The position numbers and the translations under genes are program-made. The notes below the pieces were generated by a model that saw only the letters and a program-made list of their open reading frames with translations, did not search any database and had not been told where the DNA came from. From Panicum virgatum (taxonomy: Eukaryota > Streptophyta > Magnoliopsida > Poales > Poaceae): a DNA stretch of 64,000 bases. The stretch covers positions 47,979,781 to 48,043,780 of the forward strand of contig NC_053137.1 in NCBI RefSeq assembly GCF_016808335.1. Direction: 5' to 3'. Below, in pieces: positions 57,184-64,000 of this stretch (the stretch's first letter is position 1; every line of letters starts with the position of its first letter).

Positions 57184-60100
57184 CGACTCCCGCGAACCCC
57201 GCCCCGCTCCTCTCCTCCCGCCCCAACCCCTCCCTCCCGCTCCACCGCCGCCCCCGGCTCCCCCACCCTCCGGCCGCCGCCAACACCACCGGCGCCGTCT
57301 CGTCACCAGACTGGTTCCGCCCCCGGCGCCCTCCGGACACGGACACGTCCACTTCATCCGGCGGCCGCGTCGCCGCGCGGGACCCTGGCGTCCGCGTCAA
57401 GGCCAAGGAGGACACCGAGGAGGAGAAGGGTAACAAGGGTAAGAGGAGGAGGCGGTGGTGGGAGCGGTGGTCCGGGGACAAGGAGAGCTACCTGGTCGAC
57501 GACGTGGAGCCGCTCCCGATCCCCATGACCGTGCCGGGGGCCGAGCCCATGTCGCGGGAGGAGCTCGACCGCCGGCTCAGCTGCGACGTCGAGATCGAGG
57601 TGAGCGCTTCAATTTCTGCGTTCCATTTGGCGTCTTGGGGTTGGGCGCCGCCGCGCAGGTGATGACCTTGGGATGGTGTGGGTTTCGGTTGTAGGATTGT
57701 AAGACGGTTTCGTACGAGTGGACCGGCAAGTGCCGGAGCTGCCAGGGGACGGGGCTGGTCAGCTACTTCAGGAAGAAGGGCAAGGAGACCATCTGCAAGT
57801 GTGTACCATGCGCCGGCATTGGTGAGATGGGATTTCTCGGACTTGATTTCCTTACATGTACAATATTGTTCTTGTTAGGAGTAAAAGATCTAGAGAGAGC
57901 AACGCTAAGGGTACCCAGATCTTGTTGCTGGTAGATCTCCATTACTAGTGCATATAGGGTCTTTCAAGATAAGGCTTGAGCTTTGTGATTAGATGTGATT
58001 TTGTTGTGACGGAATACTAATTAGATAGATCACAGATAATGTAGTCATGCCGTAGAGCCGTTACTCTCGGAGGCACAATGCTGTTATAATTGTAAAATGT
58101 CCAACACTATGATGGTTTGAACTTTGAACTCCCCATGGCTAAGTTATTTGCTACAGTTTGAGCTGCTAACAGTGGGCATTAGAAATTTGTTTTGTGAGAA
58201 GAAACCTAGCTTGTCACAAATTAGGCCGTATGCTTGCAAATTTACAGCGTATTGACACTTGCACATTCCTAAGACCTCCAGTATTCACTGTTGTGTCCAT
58301 ACAGCGTTTTCGGTGCTATTTGCATTGTGAATTGACCACTAATTGGTTATGGTACGCCAAAAGGGTTTATATTGGAAAAACACTTCAGCAATAGGTTTTG
58401 GAGTATTCACCTAATTGTCTTGTGAAATACTGCTTATATGTGAGTCTGGTACAAAAGTATCACTCAAGTTTCTTTGCAAATATTTTATTGTTATCATCTT
58501 TACTATTGGAGTTGTGTTGGTGTATCAGTGTATGATTTCCCTGGTATTATCTGAAGTAATATAGTTCATGGTCAGTTTCCTACAGTAAACTATGCACATG
58601 AGCACTGAGATGGGGATCTGCAATCAACGGTTCTCTGTGTTGTTCTAACCTATTGTCTTTGGTTTATACAAGTATAACATGAATGCTAGTTGCACATGAA
58701 ACAATAATGGACATAGTTTGTGTCAGTTGGTAGGCATGATGACAAATTATCAATGCCATAGTAGTAGATTTCTGAGTAAATTGTATTGGTTCTCAAGACG
58801 ATTAGATGGTGACAAAACATGAGATTTCTAGTTTATGCATAATGGACAGGATAATCCCTCGGCTCTCACTCTGACGGATTTACACACTAGACATCTGAAC
58901 TGAACTAAGCATCTTAATTGGCAGCATGCATACGAATAAAGCATATGTTAATGATCTGAAGACTGTATATGGGCAGCAGCCTTTGGGATGAGATCAGAGA
59001 TGAGATACTAATGATACTCCATAAACTATAGAGCACAGAAAACTCTGGATTATGTAGTTCTAGACATTGTGGACAAACACAGGTAAAACTTGAGCAACTG
59101 TTACCCTAGAAATAATATATCGCTAGATTATTTGGTTCAGTTATGTCGTATACAGTTTTCACTGTTTCAAATGTTACTATTGTTTTTATGTTATGCTAGT
59201 TGGAAAAGGTTGTAACCTATGCAACAGGTGTTTAGGTGCAACCTAGTAGAAAGTTACCCATGACCATTCGACTTCAGAGCAATCGATGACATTGAACAAT
59301 TGGTGCCTTATTCACAGCAAACATTACTGAACTTTCCCCAGGGGTTTGCCTTCTATCATGATGAACCCGTCCCCAAGTTCCTGTCATCACCATGGATCCA
59401 GGGTAATGATACCCATAGATATGTTTGTCTAATTAACTGCCGCACCAGCTCACTGCATTCTTACTTGATTCCCACCACTGAACTACAAACACGGTCCATG
59501 TCCTTCATGCACTTGTTGCTGCAGCCACATTCACCATGTAATCGAAACCGAGCGGATCCTTTGTTCATGTCCTGTACTCCTATGTCCTTTTCTAGATTAA
59601 CCACCACTCACTTCACACTTGTAAACCTTGAAATATTTTGAAGTACTAGATTGAAAGATCAGCAGTTGATCCATTTTCTTGTTTCGGTAGGGATTTCCTA
59701 CTAGCGGAACCAGTTCCACTAGTAGGACATGAGAAATAAGGGAATGGTATGAAGTACTCAAACACAAAGTTATTGGTACTGCTACCTTACCTGATAAATA
59801 AAACCCCTGATGATATTGGTGTACTCCATTAGATGTGTTGTTGTGAGTTGTTGACATATGATTGTAATTCAGCTGTCTAGTGGGCAGCCTGACACCAAGA
59901 TTTTCCGCTGATGCTACCTCATTTTGTTTGTTTTCATGTCATGGAAAAGTATAGTTGGACCAATTAGATTGTCCTGTAAAGCTTGAGAGCTTGTGTCATG
60001 TCGAAGTGTTGGGCTTTCTTTCTACCAGCTTACTGCTTTTACTGTTATTTTCTCCTAGGCGAAATTTATGTGCTGACTTCTTCCCATGCCGGTGGGACTG

Positions 60101-60194
60101 GAACTTTATTTGTTTTGCAGGTTATGTAAGGAAAATTACAGTCCGTGAAGACATTCAAAAGATCGATGAGCTAGACAATGGCAAGCCACCATAA
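57180..60194 (+). CDS. Plastid-type DnaJ-like zinc-finger (CxxCxGxG) protein
   Basis: Exons 57180-57599, 57695-57821 and 60121-60194 (2.3-kb second intron), 206 residues. The start gives a Ser/Pro/Arg-rich, acid-poor N-terminus (1-50) typical of a chloroplast transit peptide. An in-frame ATG at 57033 would add a less typical extension. A basic/acidic region [20 protein letters not shown] follows. The conserved domain (141-206) has C153RSCQGTG160 and C174KCVPCAGIG183, half of a DnaJ Cys-rich zinc finger, and ends [19 protein letters not shown]. It resembles Arabidopsis At1g22630-like proteins of unknown function. BSD2-type relatives chaperone plastid proteins, so a thiol or chaperone role is inferred. 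Confidence 0.87.
57822..60120 (+). other. Second intron of DnaJ-like gene
   Basis: 2.3 kb of AT-rich sequence. No nested gene or clear transposon ends were seen. Confidence 0.6.
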
Positions 60195-60427
60195 TTTGAA
60201 GGGTCCAAGTTATTTGACTGCTGTAGTTTTGAAACTGCTGCTGAATAGCTTGTGCTCGCAACCTTCAAGTTGACCTATGATTCTTTCCACTGCACATTCT
60301 ACTGTTCAGGCACGATACATATTCTTTAAGCATTGCAAACTTATCGATGGTGCACAATAATTGTACCCCTGTTACCCCTTGTTGTTCACTGACAGACATG
60401 ATAACAATCGGATATATAAAAAGGAAA

Positions 60428-61343
60428 AGGAAAAAGTCTAAATAACCCCCTCATCTATCGGCAGTTGACTACTTAACACCCCAAACTATAAAACCAGATA
60501 TTCTACATCCTAACTTTTTCAAAACCGGTCAAATAATCCCCTCAAGCAGTTTTGGATGGTGGTTTTGTCTTTTATCTTTTTTATTTATTTTGAATGAATC
60601 ATCGAAAAATTATTGTAAATCATAGAAAAATCATAAAATGGTCAATTTTGTTGGACTCTACATTAGCAGAAGTACACAGTGAACATATAATATGGTAATT
60701 TTTTAATACAATTTTTTGTTTTAGATTTTTTATCTATTCTTTTCTATAACTAATTGGAATAATTCATAACTACAGTTTCTATTGTTCGATTGTGGTGAAA
60801 TTTTTATGGTGACCTAATTATTATATGATTGAACTATAGTAAAAATTTTATACTCATTGGATCATGTATTATATAGTTATAAATTTAACAAGCATAAACC
60901 CTAAATAAATCTATAACTATGTAGTACATGATCCAATGAGTATGAAATTTTTACTACAGTTCAAGCATACAATAATTAGGTTATCATAAAAATTCCACCA
61001 TAATCGAACGATAGAAATTACAGTTATAAATTATTCCAATTAATTATAGAAAAGAATAGATTAAAAAAATCTAAAACAAAAAATATATTAAAAATAATAT
61101 TATATGTTCACTGTGTAGTTTTGCTAATGTGGAGTCCAACAAAATTTGATTTTTCATTTTATGATTTTTCTATGATTCATTCAAAATAAATAAAAAAGAA
61201 AAGAGATAAAACCACCATCCAAAACCGTTTGAGGGGTTATTTATCCGGTTTTGGAAAGTTTGGGGTGTAGAATATCTGGTTTTATAGGTTGGGGTGTTAA
61301 GTGGTCAACTGTCGATAGGTGAGGGGGTTATAAAGACTTTTTT
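60428..61343. mobile_element. Foldback MITE, near-perfect ~0.9-kb palindrome
   Basis: The left arm (from AAAAAGTCTAAATAACCCCC, 60431) is the inverted copy of the right arm (ending GGGGGTTATAAAGACTTTTTT, 61342). Pairing continues almost to the centre near 60885, so each arm is about 450 bp. AAAAGGAAAA occurs on both sides (about 60418-60427, 61345-61354), consistent with a 9-10-bp duplication and a Mutator-type MITE. No coding frame. Confidence 0.85.
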
Positions 61344-61597
61344 CAAAAGGAAAATAATAAATTTCAGGGTATTTTTTTGCCCGGCAGGATAAAACTTTTG
61401 TCTTGTACATTCCCAAGCCGCTTCAAATTAGATTCTTACTTTGCACATTGGCATGTTCCATCTGTTGCCCTCTTTTCTGGTTTGAGATTGCCTACCCTGC
61501 AAGTTCTAGAGGAATCCCACATTCTGAAACTTTCTGCAGCTGTCACAGCATATGTTTTCTGGCAAACTTTGCTGATGGCAGGGGACACACAAAGTCT

Positions 61598-61604
61598 ATA
61601 TACT
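61598..61604 (+). promoter_or_regulatory. TATA-like box of calmodulin-like gene
   Basis: TATATAC, 57 bp before the ATG at 61661, which would give a leader of about 30 nt. Position fits, motif is loose. Confidence 0.5.
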
Positions 61605-61660
61605 TTGACGAAGGGCATCCATCATCTGTAGCTAGCTGCAGCAGATCAGTTGATCACAAA

Positions 61661-62212
61661 ATGTCTCATCTGAGCATTCTCTCCTTCAAGTACAATCTCG
61701 CCAAGCTCCGGTCCAAGGCCGGCCGTCCTGTGGGGCGGCCCCTGTCGGCCAGGGACCGGCAGTTCTCCGACCTGAGCACCTACAGGCCTGACGAGGAGGA
61801 GATGAAGAAAGTGTTCCACATGATCGCTAGGGACCCCCGCGGGATCAACAAGAAGGACCTGCAGCTGCTCCTGGAGAGGCTCGGGAAGGCGGACGCCGCC
61901 GGCGAGGCGCGGCGGATGATGTGCGTCGCGGACCACAACAAGGACGGGTACATGGACCTGGAGGAGTTCATGGAGGTTCACAAGAACGGCGTGCAGCTGG
62001 GGGACATCCGGCGGGCGTTCTTCGTGTTCGACAGGAACGGGGACGGCAGGATCAGCGCCGAGGAGATCATGACGGTGCTGCTCAAGCTCGGGGAGAGCTG
62101 CAGCCTGGAGAGTTGCCGGAAGATGGTGAGGGAGATCGACGGGAACGGGGATGGCTTCGTCGACATGGACGATTTCATGGCCATGATGACTCGCCCACGG
62201 AGGAAGCTGTGA
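61661..62212 (+). CDS. Calmodulin-like EF-hand protein (CML)
   Basis: Single-exon gene, 183 residues. Residues 1-45 are a basic Ser/Arg-rich extension. Four EF-hand regions follow. The first (about 45-75) is degenerate. Loops at 91-102 (DHNKDGYMDLEE) and 124-135 (DRNGDGRISAEE) are canonical. The loop at 160-171 (DGNGDGFVDMDD) has Asp instead of Glu at position 12, which in EF-hands lowers Ca2+ selectivity against Mg2+. It is a Ca2+ sensor without catalytic domain, presumably cytosolic or nuclear. An upstream in-frame ATG (61403) lies in unlikely coding sequence, so 61661 is chosen. A foldback MITE ends about 318 bp upstream of the ATG. Confidence 0.93.
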   Translation: MSHLSILSFKYNLAKLRSKAGRPVGRPLSARDRQFSDLSTYRPDEEEMKKVFHMIARDPRGINKKDLQLLLERLGKADAAGEARRMMCVADHNKDGYMDLEEFMEVHKNGVQLGDIRRAFFVFDRNGDGRISAEEIMTVLLKLGESCSLESCRKMVREIDGNGDGFVDMDDFMAMMTRPRRKL

Positions 62213-63582
62213 GCTCCGGATCTGTGTGGAGCACTGGAATTCCATGTACTCTCCGATGTAAATATATGTTATGCGTGCAAATCACACCCAGAATAAGACA
62301 ACCGGATTCAAACAAACGCTCATTTAGCTCAACAGCTCTAAAACTATCACAACTTTCTGCAGCTTGCTGATGAGAATATGAGACGCTGTAGGATTAGTGA
62401 AAAAGTTGTTGCTGTGATCGTCTGCCCCCATCCTCTGCCTTATATTCAGTTAACTGAGCATGTTCGCCTTATATTTCAGTTTATTGAGCAGGGGCGAACT
62501 GAGCTCAGCTGTTAAGTTCCTTGTCACTCAGCTCGATACTGTCGCGTTTTCTTAAATTTATTATTTGATTCTTATAGTGGTAAGTGATGTGACTGTCGAT
62601 AGCAAGGTATTTGTGGTGATTTCGTCAAGCTTGAGATACGTCGGCTTAGTCTCTTGGAGACGCTCATAGCGGTAGGATTGTGTGTGTTTATTCATAGGGG
62701 TGATTGTGCATGTGTGTATGTGGGTGTTTGCGTTTGTCCTATGTTTACAAAATTTTTATCATAGAGAATCAACAAACCCCCATGGATTAATTTCATATAA
62801 TTGGAGATTTTCTACACAACTCTACATAGTGCGTGCGTGCCTACTCTTGGAATCCTATTCCATCCTTTGTGTATTTATCTTTGGCCAGCGGCCAGCCTTT
62901 TGAAGTTGTCCTTTATGATTTCCTTACTACTTTCTTGTATTGTTAAGCTTTGTAGGATAAGGAGATTCTGCTCGTTCCGTATTGCCCACCCAGTTGCACC
63001 ATTTGTTAGTACTTGTTTGTCCTTTCTTTCCAAGTCCATGTGTTTAAAGAAGTCATATTGGCAAAATTAATTAGTTAGTGCTCCCAAAAGGGCGCTCTCA
63101 CAGATTAACACTGCTGGTCACATCTGTAAATGTAATTACGCAGTTACGCCATTCTAGCCAGGGATAATCCGTGCACAACTGCACATGAAACACGACCAAA
63201 AATCTGAAAGTCAACACAAGCCCGATGTGGAGCGCATGCCAAGTTGAAACCTGACACGATATGGTTGCCGTGTTTTAGAAGCGAGGGCAATAATACAGGC
63301 CTGATCGGCATCCTATTCCATCTTTTTTTTTAAATTTTTTGGGGTGGAAAATATATTTATACACATCATGTCCGATCTTTTTTCTCTCCTTTCAGATTCC
63401 CCACATTGTGTGGCTGCCTGACGGTGCCCGATTCCCATTCGCGCGCATCAACCAACTGCATCTCCAACCTTTCGTCGTTCTTTCGCGCCACTTGGTGCGG
63501 ATTCTTGCTCCACCATGCTCAACGAGCAGCGCACGCTATCTAGCTAGCTAGCTGACGAAGGGAGACGATGATCGATCCCGAT
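62213..63582. other. Intergenic region
   Basis: 3' UTR of the calmodulin-like gene, then AT-rich intergenic sequence. Only short spurious frames. Confidence 0.55.
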
Positions 63583-63605
63583 CCGGCTCCGGCTCCGGCT
63601 CCGGC
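63583..63605. repeat. CCGGCT microsatellite
   Basis: Four tandem CCGGCT-type units, next to short GCTA and GATC runs, in the upstream region of the gene that begins beyond the window. Confidence 0.85.
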
Positions 63606-63890
63606 GAGCTAGCTATACTCTGCTTTGACGTGGAGATCGATCGATCGATGAGCTGCTTGCCGGCATCGATACCGATCGAGCATATCTGAGCCAGCCTACA
63701 AAAGAATCAAAGATGTAAAGGTACAGCCTTGAGCGCGTACCGAGTAAGCTAAGTGCAAAAAAAAAATACGGTCGAGGTGGGGAATAATCGTGGAAAACGT
63801 AAGATGAATGAACAGTGACGACGACCTGTTTTGCTCGACCGGCAGCGCCGATTTCAGATCTCATCATCTTCGGCCGGCCGGGGGACGGTG

Positions 63891-63900
63891 ATATATAAAG
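63891..63900 (+). promoter_or_regulatory. TATA box of a gene starting beyond the window
   Basis: ATATATAAAG in a GC-rich context, followed about 30 bp later by sequence typical of a leader (GTTGCTTCACATAGCTAGC). No ATG-led frame is evident before 64000, so the coding part lies outside. Confidence 0.6.
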
Positions 63901-64000
63901 GGCAATAGGGCTCAGCAAGTTGCTTCACATAGCTAGCTTGGCAACACATACAGGTACAGCTCGAAGGCCCGCAGGCATAGAAGTGAACGCCCGTCGTAGG

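Noticed and set aside
61403..61660. Longer start for the calmodulin-like gene at 61403
   Set aside because: The extra 86 residues look like untranslated sequence (Cys/Phe/Ser-rich) and a TATA-like box lies at 61598, inside the extension.

Overview
This is a eukaryotic, grass-type nuclear window (Poaceae). A panicoid grass is my inference, not proven. Genes with GT-AG introns and a GC-rich coding bias are separated by nested LTR retrotransposons, MITEs, a LINE and a Mutator-like element. Nothing prokaryotic, no CRISPR array and no rRNA or tRNA gene was seen.

Layout. 1-1200: a 659-bp-period direct duplication. 1379-8078: a young, decayed Ty1/copia element with 590-bp LTRs and TSD GGTTT, sitting inside a Tourist-like MITE. 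8471-9050: a decayed RNase H-like fragment. 9238-13983: a foldback element split by a 3.9-kb solo LTR. 14537-17721: small MITEs around a 5'-truncated RTE-type LINE. 20118-22529: a two-exon WEB/PMI2-family coiled-coil gene (+). 22793-45341: one 22.5-kb Sirevirus-type copia element (TSD AAAAT). It has been invaded by a 13.1-kb Ty3/gypsy Tat-lineage element (24659-37783) and by a second >3-kb solo LTR (38481-41531, TSD CATAT). The Tat element has decayed gag-pol on the minus strand and two plus-strand (antisense) gene units: an acidic protein and a decayed plant-mobile-domain gene with introns. 45565-47355: a GT37 fucosyltransferase gene (-). 47907-51903: a 4.0-kb Mutator-like element with 231/237-bp TIRs and a perfect 9-bp TSD. 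It holds two short intron-containing genes for GRF-like zinc fingers and no visible transposase. 53314-55712: a nine-exon secreted malectin-like/LRR protein (+). 57180-60194: a three-exon plastid-type DnaJ-like zinc-finger protein (+), preceded by a uORF that overlaps its start. 60428-61343: a ~0.9-kb foldback MITE ending about 320 bp upstream of a calmodulin-like gene (61661-62212, +). 63891-63900: the TATA box of a gene that starts beyond the window.

The host genes do not form a pathway. They suggest organelle movement (WEB), cell-wall fucosylation (GT37), apoplastic carbohydrate binding (malectin-LRR), plastid zinc-finger function and Ca2+ signalling (CML).

The most unusual items are the GRF-zinc-finger Mutator-like element with its GGGCGACAGG-rich termini, the antisense genes of the Tat element, a strong enrichment of the AGCCGAT/ATCGGCT word confined to that Tat element, and three hairpin repeats exactly where its convergent genes meet. 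Exon boundaries, divergences and motif counts were read by eye.
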